Shown: positions 1 through 11,339 of the stretch, one piece after another
How the letters are laid out: each line of letters starts with the position of its first letter
Position numbering within the stretch: position 1 is the stretch's first letter
NCBI RefSeq assembly: GCF_027595985.1
Contig: NC_073306.1
Location: 193,767,000 to 193,830,999, forward strand
Reading direction: 5' to 3'
Length of the DNA: 64,000 nt
From: Sorex araneus
Lineage: Eukaryota > Chordata > Mammalia > Eulipotyphla > Soricidae
The notes under the pieces: generated by a model
Told to the model about the DNA's origin: nothing
Databases searched by the model: none
What the model saw: only the letters and a program-made list of their open reading frames with translations
Made by a program: the position numbers and the translations under genes

Positions 1-160
1 TGGGAAATTACCCAGAAATTCTTAAAATCTGAATTATAGTCAGCAAATGAAAAACCTTTCCTTGCCATGTGCATGTTTAAGTGACTTTATATCTTTTTCA
101 AATATAAACACAGATGCAAGCAAGAACAATATAAGATAATAGACTAAAAAAGTACATGTT

Positions 161-361
161 GGGGCTGGATTGATAGTATTGTAGGCAGGGCACTTACTTG
201 CATGCAACTGACCTGTGTTTAATCCCTGGCTCTACGGAAAATCCCCCAAACCTCTCCAGGAGTGATTCCTGAGTGAGAGCCTGGAATAAGCCCTGAGCAG
301 CACTGGGTGTTTCCCCCAGCCCACATGAATAAATGAATAAATAAATAAATAAATAAATAAA
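161..361 (+). repeat. tRNA-headed SINE, poly(A)/AAAT tail
   Basis: Head GGGGCTGGATTGATAG, an internal B-box-like segment, then the GAGTGATTCCTGAGTG...CACTGGGTG body and an (AAAT)n tail. It is moderately diverged, and the paralogous copy at 50058 shows that it predates the duplication. Confidence 0.85.
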
Positions 362-419
362 TTTTAGAAAGGTTTGTGGTGTGGTGTACATCTTCAGTTT
401 TTGCAGAGTAGGCATATTT

Positions 420-599
420 TTATTTATTTATTTTTGGCTTTATGTGTCATATCTGGCAATGCACAGGGGTTACTCCTGGCTCTGCACTCAGGAATCACCC
501 CTGGTGGTGCTCAGAGGACCTATGCGATGCTGGGAATCGAACCCGGGTCAGCCGCATGCAAGACAAACGCCCTACCTGCTGTACTATTGCTCCAGACCT
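420..599 (-). repeat. tRNA-headed SINE, poly(A) tail
   Basis: Reverse orientation: T-rich tail, GGCTTTATGTGTCATATCTG, the CTCCTGGCTCTGCACTCAGG body, and a head ending GTACTATTGCTCCAG. The B-box GAATCGAACCCGGGTC is clear. Shared with 50405-50577. Confidence 0.9.
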
Positions 600-1050
600 T
601 TTAATGCTGATTCTTCTATCCATAAATTTCACTCTGAGTAACATTGATAGTGGTGTTTCAAAACACTACTTATTAATCCTTGATTAATGCTACGTTACTG
701 ATAACATCTGCAATGCTTTATCCTGTCATATTTTCTGCTAAAACGTACAAGTGACAGGGAAGAATTTGATATTTCTATTCCTATCCCAAAATGTTTTTAT
801 AATAACCATTCACCTAAGTTTACCAATAAAGTATATCTCAACGTTAATGTTAATATGGTTTAAAAGTATCATTTTTATAACTTTAGCAAGTGTCATATAC
901 ATTTTTGTTAGAATAGATATATAAGATATATAAGTTGAATCAGACTTATCACAATTGTGCATTCATGTATTATTTTTATATAGATTTATACAGATTTAGA
1001 AGACACATTGTTAGTTTTTTGTTACACATTGTGTGTTAATATTACCTAAC
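600..1050. other. Intron 3 of gene A, unique sequence
   Basis: AT-rich intron between a SINE and exon 3. It is alignable to 50578-51015 in copy 2. No gene or element is recognised. Confidence 0.6.
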
Positions 1051-1182
1051 CTTTTGTGGAATCTGGGCAAGAGCTGATGCAATCACATTGGCTCTCTCCT
1101 CGGGCATGTTACTGACCATTGACCCCAGAGTAAACACCACAACACCATTTTCTCCAGAGCTCTGGACAAACTCCTCCATGTC
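1051..1182 (-). CDS. UGT2B: UGT2B-like gene A, exon 3
   Basis: A 132-bp, 44-codon exon in phase 0 encoding [20 protein letters not shown] and then [21 protein letters not shown], the start of the C-terminal Rossmann-like domain that binds UDP-glucuronate. Minus-strand acceptor CATTACAG and donor GTTAGG flank it. The nucleotide sequence is identical over all 132 bp to exon 3 of gene B (51016-51147), although the flanking introns differ at several percent of sites. Exons 4-6 of this gene must lie left of position 1. Confidence 0.93.
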
Positions 1183-1554
1183 CTGTAATGAGAGAATTTG
1201 TCCCATTATTGAAGGTCAGCATAATATCAAACAATATTAAAAGAATTGATACAAAAATAGTATAAGGAGAGAACATCAAGTATTTTAGAAATTGTTTATG
1301 ACCTTTAAAAAATATGGTAGAATACTCAAGACATGAAATTTGGCAGCTTAGAATTTTCCCCTTTTTCAGGTAGTTGAGACAAGATGGTAGAAATCGTGTT
1401 TGCATTTGTGCGTTTGGTATACTTACTGCTCTGCCATCATTGTTTACCCCCATCACTGCCTTAGAGTCACATTTACTCAGCTCCACTCCTTTTCCTGTTC
1501 TACCATCAACTGGTCTTCTCAATTCTGTTTCAAAGTCCAAACTTTGTTGCAAAT

Positions 1555-2060
1555 ACATACTTTCCATGCTTTTTATTCATTTCTTCGTATGCCACATGCA
1601 TGAAGTCATCAGTTTTTGTTCTTTCTCTGAATAAGTTTGTTTAACATAACCCTCTCTAGCTCCATCTAGCTTGTAACAAAAGGTTTCACCTATTCTAATA
1701 GCTGAGAAGTACTTCATAATGCTTATAAACCCAAACTTCTTTGTCCATTCATCCTACAATGAACATTGGTTGTTTTCACATTTTGACTACTTTAAGTAGA
1801 GGGGCCATGGACATAGGTGTGCATAATTTTTGAATAAATTTTTCATGTCTTGGGGGTATATGTTAAGAAATTAAAATCACTAGATCATATAAGAACTCAA
1901 GTTTAGTTTTTTTTCCCTACAAAGGTTCAATTCTCTGTTCCATAGACCGAACAAGACTGCATTTGTACATGTTTTCTTTTTCCCTACAAAGGTTCAATGC
2001 TATTTTCCATAGAGACTGAACAAGATTACATTTGTATATTGTCATCCTAAAGAAGCAATT
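1555..2060 (-). mobile_element. Old L1 fragment, 3'-proximal part
   Basis: The order of blocks (CTTTTTATTCATTTC, AGCTGAGAAGTACTTCATAATG, CTTTGTCCATTCATCC, GGGGCCATGGACATAGG) follows the complement of the ORF2 end and 3' UTR start of old mammalian L1. It is strongly decayed. The paralogous copy is at about 51530-51960. Confidence 0.55.
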
Positions 2061-2746
2061 TGCAAGTGTTGGTATTATTTATATTTCCACATTTATGTAA
2101 ATAACCTCCAGGCATCTTCTTATTAATACAACTGGAATCTAAACCATAGAGCAATAATTTCCATTTATTCATCATCATTCCATGTTAATGATCATTCTAC
2201 TTGCTGTTTGTAAGTTTTGATGTCTAGATACCTCAAAAGTGATTTTTGTTTTCGTCATCTGAAATTGGTCCTGAATATTCATTCATGATAAGAATGTGTT
2301 AGGATGTCTTCCCTTTGTAATTCTCAAAGACATATTATTGTACATGTGTATAATATGTTGTTTTGTCTGTTCAGGATAAATGGTTTGCTTCCCCATTTTG
2401 AAATTTGTTCATAAAAATGCAAAGAAGCTAGGTGTTCAAATATCTCACTGAATTTCTAATTTTAATTTTTTGATGCATAGCAAAATATTGCTAGACTATA
2501 TATGATTTTATTTGAAATTTATTTGGCATGATATCAATTTTGTGTTTATTTTTATAAATTAATTGTTATAATCAATGTATTAGAAATAATGGGAATTTGA
2601 AGGGAGCAGATGAGCTTAGGAAATATTCTGAGACTTTCTACTTTTATAATTGTTATTATAGATTTTGGGCAGAGGAACAAAATAGGAACAAATTTCATTT
2701 ATAGTCATATTGTCTCATCATTATCACAAATCATTTATGTTATTTA
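2061..2746. other. Intron 2 of gene A, unique sequence
   Basis: AT-rich and without open reading frames of note. Matches copy 2 at about 51961-52642. Confidence 0.5.
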
Positions 2747-2757
2747 ATGCGTTGTAG

Positions 2758-2992
2758 GGCTAGAACGATAGCACAGCCAGTGGGCGTTCACCTTTCACAT
2801 GGTTCGATTCCTCCGCCTCTCTCAGAGAGCCCGGCAAGCTACCGAGAGTAATGAGCCCTCATGGCAGAGCCTGACAAGCTACCCGTGCATATTGGATATG
2901 CCAAAAAGAGTAACAATAAGTCTCTCAATGAGAGACTTTACTGGTGCCCGCTTGAACAAATCGATGAGCAACGGGATAACAGTGACAGTGAC
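2758..2992 (+). repeat. tRNA-headed SINE with RTE-type tail
   Basis: The head (GGCTAGAACGATAGCACAG) is followed by two GAGCC(C/T)GGCAAGCTACC-like units and a tail TTTACTGGTGCCCGCTTGAA...CGATGAGCAACGGGATAACAGTGAC. There is no poly(A). It is flanked by 11-bp duplications ATGCGTTGTAG (2747-2757) and ATGTGTTGTAG (2993-3003). The unoccupied site survives in gene B at 52643-52653. Confidence 0.92.
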
Positions 2993-3314
2993 ATGTGTTG
3001 TAGGCAGAGATGATTTTATTTTAATCACTGCTATTCAGTGTCACATTAAAGTAAGCACACTAAAAGCAATTATCAATACAAATAATTTGGCAAAATTGTA
3101 ATTTCATACTGACAGTATTATTCACAGAACTTTTCAATGGTTGACACAATAATCTGTGTGATCCTAGAAACCTATACCAATAATTAAACTCAGACATCTT
3201 TGTAAAAAAATAGCTGATCCACAGCATAAGAAATTTGGAAAAGTTCAAAAAAGCACCAGAAAGAAAAAATGTGTCATTTATTTTCCCTAGAAATAAGTTC
3301 TTTATAATATGTGG

Positions 3315-3498
3315 GTTTTTTTTTTTTTTTTTTTGCTTTTTGCGTCACACCTGGCAATGCACAGGGGTTATTCCTGGCTCTGCACTCAGGAATTACTCCT
3401 GGCGGTGCTCAGAGGACCACATGGGAAGCTGGGATTCGAACCTGGGTCGGCTGCGTGCAAGGCTAACACCCTACCCACTGTGCTATCACTCCTGCCCC
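3315..3498 (-). repeat. tRNA-headed SINE, poly(A) tail (young)
   Basis: A long T run (tail) is followed by GCTTTTTGCGTCACACCTGG and ends CACTGTGCTATCACTCCTGCCCC. It is absent from gene B (52955-52978), so it is younger than the duplication. Confidence 0.92.
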
Positions 3499-4028
3499 TA
3501 TAAAATACTGCTGTTTAATATGTTTTATAATAAAATATGCATTTACATAAGTATTTTGAAAATTTCATCCCTTAATGTCTTCATTCCATACAATTGCAAA
3601 AATATGTTATAATGTGTATATAAACGTAAAGTGTTATAAATTTCTTATGGTTATTTAGAATAAACTCAATATTTGATGTTTTACATAACTCAGAAATTTT
3701 TAATCTCTGATTATATTTGTCAATAGAATTTTATTTGTGGATATAATGAAGTTAACATTCTAACCTTTTAAAGAATCAGGGCATAATTTGCCATATATCT
3801 TTTTACTTCCATAGGTAGCATACATATTGTGGGAGAATCTAATAAATGAAATCAAAAATACTTCAGAAAAAAACTACCTTAATATGCTAAAACTAAGACT
3901 TATTTACATTACTGATGTGGTTTTAAATCTTGTTTAAGAATATTAATAATGAAAACTACTAGTATAATTGTGTATTGTGATTATACAGATATTTATCTTT
4001 CCCTCCATTGTTAGAAGAAAACTCACTG

Positions 4029-4203
4029 GGGCTGGAGCAATAGCACAGGGGGTAGAGCATTTGCCTTGTACACAGCCGACCCGTGTTCGATTCCCAGCAT
4101 CCCATATGGTCCCTTGAGCACAGCCAAGAGTCATTCTTGAGTGCAGAGCCAGGAGTAACCCCTGAGCATCACTGGGTGTCACCCAAAAAGCAAAAAAAAA
4201 AAA
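4029..4203 (+). repeat. tRNA-headed SINE, poly(A) tail
   Basis: Head GGGCTGGAGCAATAGCACAG, B-box GTTCGATTCC, body GAGTGCAGAGCCAGGAGTAA, then CCCAAAAAGC and poly(A). The paralogue is at 53497-53670. Confidence 0.92.
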
Positions 4204-4984
4204 TTACTTTCATTTTTTTCTTATGAAGTTGCAAAGTAGAACTTGTCTTGGCCCCCAAATTTTAGAAGGTCAGAAAATACCAAAATTATGTTTGGAAGTT
4301 GCTGCCACAGGCCTAGGGGGAAGAATAATTCAAACCTAAGACCACAACATATAAATAGACCCGTCAGGGGAAGATTCATTACGAACAAGTATCATATCGA
4401 GATTCTTAATGGAGACTGCCATTTTCCCTTAACAAAGTCCTAGCAAAGGATTCTGATTGGTCCCACAAGCCCCCATCCAAGGGATCTTGAAGTGTCTTTA
4501 TAAAACTACTGTAGTGTTACAACCCTGTTTTAGAGTGTACTTTTCTAGGTTTCTGTGCTCTTGCAGACAGATTAGAATGGAAGGAGTGAAAAGCAAGAAA
4601 CAGAATATAGAATTTCCTTAAAGGGAAAGGGGCCCTATTGGGAAACACTTGGATGCTCACTGGATGTTTCTTTTACAGGTTTCATTTGCTTCTCTGCTTT
4701 TGTTTTCCTGTATTTGGTTATGTCAGGGTGGCTGTTGATTAGTTCCTGGCCATAGGTTTCCGTTAACCCTGTATTTCTTGCAATTTTCAGAAGGGGATGT
4801 TTCAGAACATATGAGTAGTTGTATGGGTCCAGACTGACTTGTTCCTCTCTAGTGTGTCCCAGTTTCCTGTTCCACTGTACAGTGCAGTTGGGTTCACTTG
4901 CACACTCCAACTTGGATTGTTTATTTTTATTCCTTTATTAGGGATCTACCCTCTGTTTTGTAAGGATGCTCTCTTTCCCTTTAA
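4204..4984. other. Intron 2 of gene A, unique sequence
   Basis: Unique sequence shared with 53671-54514. Nothing coding is recognised. Confidence 0.5.
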
Positions 4985-7980
4985 AAAAATATTTATTTTT
5001 TAAATTTTTTAAATTTTTATTTTTTAATTATTGAATCACCGTGAGGGTACAGTTGCAGATTTACTCATTTTCATGCTTGTGTTTCTGTCATAAAGTGCTT
5101 GAGAACTCATCCCTCCACCAGTGTCCATTCTCCACCACCAATGAATCCAGTATCCCTCCCACCCCCCAATTCCATCTCCAACACCCCATCTCGCCTCCAT
5201 GGCAGGGCATTCCATTTTGTTCTCTCTCTCCTTTTGGGTGTTGTGGTTTGAAATAGGGGTATTGGGTGGCCATTGTGTTCAATCTATAGTCTACTTTCAG
5301 CATGCATCTCCTTTCCAAAGCAGGTTCTCCAACCTCATTTTACTTGGTGTTCCCCCATCTCTCTCAGCTGTCTTTTCCCCCTGCATGTGAGGCCGGCTTA
5401 CAAGCCATGGAGTCAATTTTCTAATACTTATTTCTACTATTTTTGGGTATTAGTCTCTCACTCTGTTATTTTATATTCCACAGATGAGCTCAATCTTTCT
5501 ATGTCTCTCTCTTTCTGACTCATTTCAATTAGCATGATACTTTCCATGTTGATCCACTTATATGCAAACTTCATGACTTCATTTTTTCTAAAAGCTGCAC
5601 AGGATTCCATTGTATAGATATACCAATGTTTCTTTAAGCAGTCATCTGTTCTCAGGCACTCAGGTTTTTTCCAGATTCTGGCTATTTTAAACAGTGCTAC
5701 GATGAACATATAAGTGGAGACGTCATTTAAACTATACTTTTTTGCTTCTCTGGGGTATATTTTCAGAAGTAGTATTGCTGGGTCAAATGGGAGCTCAATA
5801 TGTACTTTTTTGAGAATAATCTATATTGTTTTCCAAAAGGGCTGAAGCAGTCGGCATTCCCACCAGCAGTGTAGAAGGGTCCTTTTCTTCCCACATCCTC
5901 TCCAATAGCAGTTGCTTTTGTTCTTTTGGTTGTGTGCCAGTCTCTGTGGTGTGAGACTACGGTGTGAAACAACTACAAATCTCATAGTTGTTTTGATTTG
6001 CATCTCCCTGATGATTAGTGATGAAGAGAAGTTTTTCATGTGCCTTTTGGCCATTTGTATTTCTTCCTTGGGAGAGTTTCTGGTCATTGCTGGTGGTGTT
6101 GAATTCTCCAACTACTATTGTGCTGCTAGCAATGTTCTCCATAAAATCTGTTAGGAGTTGTTTTAAGTATTTGGCCAGTCAATCCTTAAGTACAAATATG
6201 TTTAATAATGTTATTTATTCCTGTTATACATATCCCTTGATAAATTGAAATGACCTTTGTTGTTCCTTCTAATCTTTTTCAACCTGAAATCTATGTTGTT
6301 GGATACTAGGATGGTCACCCCAACTTTTTTGTGGGAGGTGTTTGCTTTCAAGATTGTTTTCCATCCTTTCACTTTGCTCTGTGTTTGCTCTGACTGTTCA
6401 GGTGTGTATCTTGTAGGCAGCAGAATGTTGGGTTTAGTTTCTGAATCCATTTTACCACTCTGTGTCTCTTGTTTTGTGCATTTAGGCCATTGACATTGAG
6501 AGCGATTATTGTCATGGTGTTTTGTGTCATCTTACTGTGGGGTTTGTTATTCTTGTAGGGTTTTTCCTTGTCTTATAGTAGCCCCTTTAATCCTTGTTAT
6601 AAGTTTGGCTTTGAGTCTATGAAGCTCCTGAGCTGTTTTTTATCCGTAAAATAGTGTATGGTTCCTTCAAGTTTGAGTGATAATATAGCTAAATAAAGAA
6701 TTCTTTGTGAGGTGTTCATTTCATTGAGTTTTCTCACGATGTCCCACCATTGTCTTCGGGCTTGGGGGGTTTCCTCTGATAGGTCTGCTGTAAATCTAAG
6801 TGGTGCTTCTTTGTATGTGATTTCCTTCTTTGACCTTGCTGCTTGCAAAATTGTGTCTCTATCCACAGCATACATCATTATGACTATGAAATGCCTTGGA
6901 GTCTTTTCATTAGGGTCTCTTTTTGCTGGTTCTCTTAGGTCTCCTTGGATCTGGATGCCTTCCTTCTCCAGCTCTGGGAATTTCTTAGCAATGATGACTT
7001 TAACTGTGTTTTTTTTTTCATTCAGGTTACTTCCTTTTTCTTCTGGTACTCCAATGATTCTTAGGTTGTTCCTCTTGAAATCATCCCCTAGGACTCTTGT
7101 TCGCTCTAGAGCCATTTTGAGGTCTTTTGCCATTATTTGTTGTTGCCTGTAAGCTTTCTGCAGCTCATCTTCAAACTCACGGATTCTGTCTTCAGCTGTA
7201 GCCATGCTAATGTTGAGGGCACCTACTGAGATTTTTAATTCATCTACTGATTCCTTTATTTGTGTCTCTATTGTTCGTAGATTAGAAATTTCTGCTCTTA
7301 TTTCTTCTTGAATTTTCTTGGTGGACCATTCCATTGTTTCATTTATATCCTCTAATTTATTGGATGTCTGTTCCATGGTTGCTTTTGAGTACATGGACTA
7401 TCTTGAAGATTTCCTCTCTAAATTCTTTATGTGAGAAGTCCTATATGTGGGTAACCCCTGTTGAGGCTTCTGGAATCTTTTCTTTGTCCACTCTTTAATG
7501 TGGGGATTTTCGCTGTTTCTTCATATTGTTAGGCAACTATAGAGTTGGAGACTTCTAGTTGTCTATCCCGGTTCCCTCTTCTGTAGATGGAATTCTGAAT
7601 GAGCTACGTTGATGATGGTAGACTTTTCCCCCTTTTAGAATAATTCCTTACTTGCCCTTGACCTGCCCTTCCTGCATACATGCCTGCTTATCTAACCCAG
7701 ACTACCCCAGCCACCCCCGACCCTCCAGACTACTGCCATGGCTGGCAGCAAGTCGACTCCAAGAACCTTAGCCTTAATCTCTTCCGGCCCAGGTATGTGA
7801 CGTCCCTAAACCCGCCCTTCTGGAGTCCCAGCCTGCTTCTCAGACCCAGCTCTTGTGGGGAAGGGGTGTGACCTAATATTCAGGGGTTGTGGACAAGGAA
7901 AAGTGGGCGTGGCCTATTTTGGGTCAGCGGCCGCACTTATTTTCTCAACACTAAGCAATCTCTTGTTACAAGTCAGCCTT
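4985..7980 (-). mobile_element. L1 retrotransposon with internal ORF2 deletion
   Basis: Read on the minus strand: 5' UTR-like GC-rich sequence (about 7980-7400), ORF1, the start of ORF2 (endonuclease, about 6570-6095), then an abrupt join to the ORF2 C-terminus (about 6080-5550), the 3' UTR and the conserved L1 end (complement of GAATCACCGTGAGGGTACAG at 5033). The join at about 6080-6095 follows VVGEFNTT and skips the rest of the endonuclease and the whole RT domain. The same insertion is seen at 54515 in gene B, so it predates the duplication. Confidence 0.88.
6597..7394 (-). pseudogene. L1 ORF1 protein (ORF1p), open for 265 codons
   Basis: ORF1p is the RNA-binding chaperone of L1. The reading shows an N-terminal coiled coil (EQTSNKLEDINETMEWSTKK through ELQKAYRQQQ), the RNA-recognition-like core (NNLRIIGVPE) and the C-terminal domain with the conserved ARRQWWDIVRKLNE and HYFTDKKQLRSF blocks. 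It lacks the usual N-terminal extension because the frame closes upstream. No internal stop is seen. The host L1 has lost its RT, so the ORF is a remnant, though it could still be translated. Confidence 0.8.
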
Positions 7981-7984
7981 CATT

Positions 7985-8566
7985 ATTTATGTGCATGAGT
8001 AACATCTAGCTATCAAAAAAAAAACAGTAGGATAACAAGCCAGTAGCCTATCCTAATTTCACCCAAACGCCAATGAATACAAATACCTGTGCAAAGCCCA
8101 ATGTAAAAGAGCACATTCACCGAAAGCATCATCTGAGGCCTCATCTAAGTATTAGAGGAACATCTGAGAGGAAGGACATGTTCTAGAAGGGGAAAATAAA
8201 AAGGTGACTACCATGACCAAACTTATCCTGATTCATTTTTCACAACAAGAGGGAACAGGGATAGTGAACTTGAAGGTCCCTCTTCCATACCACCACAATA
8301 ACATGAAGAAACAGCACAAATCCCCACCATGAAGAGAGGACAATGAAAGGAGTTCAAAAGCCTTAATAGTGATTTCCTACAAAATTCAGCTGTGAAATAA
8401 AGAATTTAGTGGTGAAATCCTGAAGATGTTCAATGAGCTCAACGTAATGATTGAAAAGGTATCCATTAAATAAAAGGAGGACCTGACAGAAACAATACAA
8501 CAGATGGCTGAGAAAATACGGGAAGAAATGAGAGCAGCAATAAGAAAGCTACAAAAAGAAATGTCA
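7985..8566 (+). mobile_element. Older L1, 5' part (left of a nested L1)
   Basis: L1 5' UTR and the beginning of ORF1, including ATGAAGAAACAGCACAAATC (from 8302) and the coiled-coil region up to AAAAAGAAATGTCA at 8566. It is interrupted by the younger L1 and resumes at 11340. A related L1 at 24130 shows the uninterrupted order. Confidence 0.75.
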
Positions 8567-11339
8567 CGAAGGAAGGGTTGAAGCACACATCTCCCTAATA
8601 CCAAAAGCAAACAAAATACCACTAAGAAAGAAAATTACAGACCAATATCCCTTATGAACACTGATGCGAAGATCCTCAACAAAATACTAGCAAGTAGGAT
8701 CCAACAACTCATCAAAAAGATCATACATCACGACCAAGGGGGATTTATCCCGGGGATGCAAGGATGGTTTAACATTCGGAAATCAATCAACATAATCCAC
8801 CATATCAACAAAAGTAAAGATAAAAGCCATATGATCATATCAATAGCTGCAGAGAAAGCATTTGACAAGATCCAACATCCTTTCATGATGAAAACCCTCG
8901 CCAAAATGGGGTTTGGAGGAACTTTCCTCAAGATAGTCGAAGCCATCTATCATAAGCCTACGGCAAGCATTATCCTCAACGGGGAAAAACTAAGGGCCTT
9001 TCCTCTGAGATCAGGCACAAGACAAGGATGCCCACTCTCACCACTCCTCTGCAATATAGTACTGGAAGTACTTGCGATAGCTATTAGCCAAGAAAAAGAG
9101 ATTAAGGACATCCAGATAGGAAAGGAAGAAATCAAACTCTCACTATTTGCAGATGACATGACACTATATCTAGAGAAGCCTAAAACCTCTACTAAGAAAC
9201 TCTTAGAAACAATAGACTTATACAGTAAAGTTGCATGCTACAAAATCAATACCCAAAAATCCATGGCCTTCATATATGCAAACAATGAGGCAGAGGAAAG
9301 GGACATGAAAAAAGCAATCCCATTCACAATCGTGCCCCAGAAAATCAAGTACCTCGGAATCAGCTTAACCAAGAAAGTAAAAGACCTCTACAAAGAAAAC
9401 TACAAAACGCTACTCCATGAAATCAAAGAGGACATGAGGAAATGGAAACATATACCCTGCTCGTGGATAGGGAGAACCAATGTTGTCAAAATGGCAATAC
9501 TGCCCAAAGCATTATACAGATTCAACGCGATCCCTATAAGGATACCCATGACATTCTTCAAAGAAATGGATCAAGTAATCCTAAAATTCATATGGAACAA
9601 CAAACGTCCAAGGATAGCTAAAACAATTCTTGGGAAAAAGACGATGGGAGGCATCACCCTCCCCAACCTCAAACTTTACTACAAAGCAGTAACAATTAAA
9701 ACAGCATGGCACTGGAACAAAGGCAGAGCCGTAGACCAATGGAACAGGGTGGAATGTCCCTACACACAACCCCAAATGTATGATCATCTAATCTTTGATA
9801 AGGGAGCAAGAGATGTGAAGTGGAGCAAGGAAAGTCTCTTTAACAAATGGTGCTGGCACAACTGGACATCCACATGCAAAAAAAATGTGCTTAGACCTTG
9901 ACCTGACACCATGCACAAAAGTCAGATCAAAATGGATTAAAGACCTCAACAGTAGACCACAAACCATAAGGTACATTGAAGACAAGGTCAGCAAAACCCT
10001 CCAAGATATTGAAGATAAAGGTATCTTCAAAGGTGACACGGAACTAAGCAATCTAGTAAAAACAGAGATCAACAAATGGGACTACATTAAATTAAAAAGC
10101 TTCTGCACCACAAAAGATACAGTGACCAGAATAAAAAGACTATCCACAGAATGGGAAAGGATATTTACACAATACCCATCAGATAAGGGGTTGATATCAA
10201 TGTTATATAAAGTACTGGTTGAACTCTACAAGAAGAAAACATCCAACCCCATCAAAAAATGGGGCAAAGAAATGAACAGAAATTTTACCAAGGAAGAAAT
10301 ACGAATGGCTAAAAGGCACATGACAAAGTGCTCTACATCACTAATCATCAGAGAGATGCAGATCAAAACAACCATGAGATACCACCTCACACCACAGAGA
10401 CTAGCACACATCCAAAAGAACAAAAGCAACCGCTGTTGGAGAGGATGGGGAGAAAAGGACCCTTCTACACTGCTGGTGGGAATGCCGACTGGTTCAGCCT
10501 TTCTGGAAAACAATATGGACGATTCTCAAAAAATTAGATATTGAACTCCCATTTGACCCAGCAATACCACTGCTGGGAATATATCCCAGAGAGGCAAAAA
10601 AGTATAATCGAAATGACATCTGCACATGTATGTTCATTGCAGCACTGTTTACAATAGCCAGAATCTGGAAAAAAACCGAATGCCCTAGAACGGATGACTG
10701 GTTGAGGAAACTTTGGTACATCTATACAATGGAATACTATGCAGCTGTTAGATAAAAGGAGGTCATGAATTTTGTATTTAAGTGGATCAGCATGAAAAGT
10801 TCCATGCTGAGTGAAATGAGCCAGAAAGAGAGAGACAGACATAGAAAGATTGCACTCATCTATGGTATATAGAATAACAGAGTGGGAGACTAACACCCAA
10901 GAATTGTAGAAATAAGTACCAGGAGGTTGACTCCATGGCTTGGAGGCTGGCCTCACATACTAGGGAAAGGGCAACTCAGAGAAGGGATCACCAACTATAA
11001 TGTAGTCGAAGGCCATGTGGGGGAAGAAAGTTGCGGGCTGAATGAGGGCTAGAGACTGAGCAATGTGGCCACTCAACACCTTTATTGCAAACCACAACAG
11101 CTAATTAGGGAGAGAGAACAGAAGGGAATGCCCTGCCACCGTGGCAGGGTGGGGTGGGGGGAGATGGGATCGGGGAGGGTGGGAGGGATGCTGGGCTTAC
11201 TGGTGGTGGAGAATGGGCACTGGTGAAGGGATGGGTTACCGAACTTTGTATGAGGGAAGCATAAGCACAAAAGTGTATAAATCTGTAACTGTACCCTCAC
11301 GGTGATGCACTAATTAAAAATAAATAAATTTAAAAAAAA
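8567..11339 (+). mobile_element. Younger 5'-truncated L1 (ORF2 RT to 3' end)
   Basis: Starts inside ORF2 and runs through the RT, the C-terminus (about 10755), a 3' UTR with a G-rich tract (GGTGGGGTGGGGGGAGATGG), the conserved end GTACCCTCACGGTGATGCAC and an A-rich tail. It sits inside the older L1 at 7985-13012 without a visible target duplication. Confidence 0.92.
8654..10544 (+). pseudogene. L1 ORF2 reverse transcriptase, frameshifted
   Basis: Encodes the L1 reverse transcriptase. The first 415-codon frame (8654-9901) has RT blocks [28 protein letters not shown] (motif A), [12 protein letters not shown] (motif B) and [12 protein letters not shown] (catalytic Asp pair). A homopolymer indel in an A run at 9879-9886 shifts the frame, which continues at 9885-10544 with the C-terminal [20 protein letters not shown] block. 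Further shifts follow. The endonuclease domain is missing because of 5' truncation. Confidence 0.9.

Larger units (their letters stand above)
1..4980. repeat. Segmental duplication, copy 1 (gene A, around exon 3)
   Basis: Position 1 onward matches 49901 onward through exon 3, old L1 sequence, SINEs and unique intron until both enter the 3' end of the same L1 (about 4985 and 54515). Shared pre-duplication insertions are the SINEs at 161, 420 and 4029 and the L1 edge. Insertions unique to this copy are the SINEs at 2758-2992 and 3315-3498, both missing in copy 2. The left end of the duplication lies outside the window. Confidence 0.9.

Noticed and set aside
5088..5318. Gly/Trp-rich reading frames over L1 3' UTRs (also 54572-54863, 62177-62647)
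   Set aside because: They come from the pyrimidine/purine tract of the L1 3' UTR or the ERV LTR and recur at each copy.
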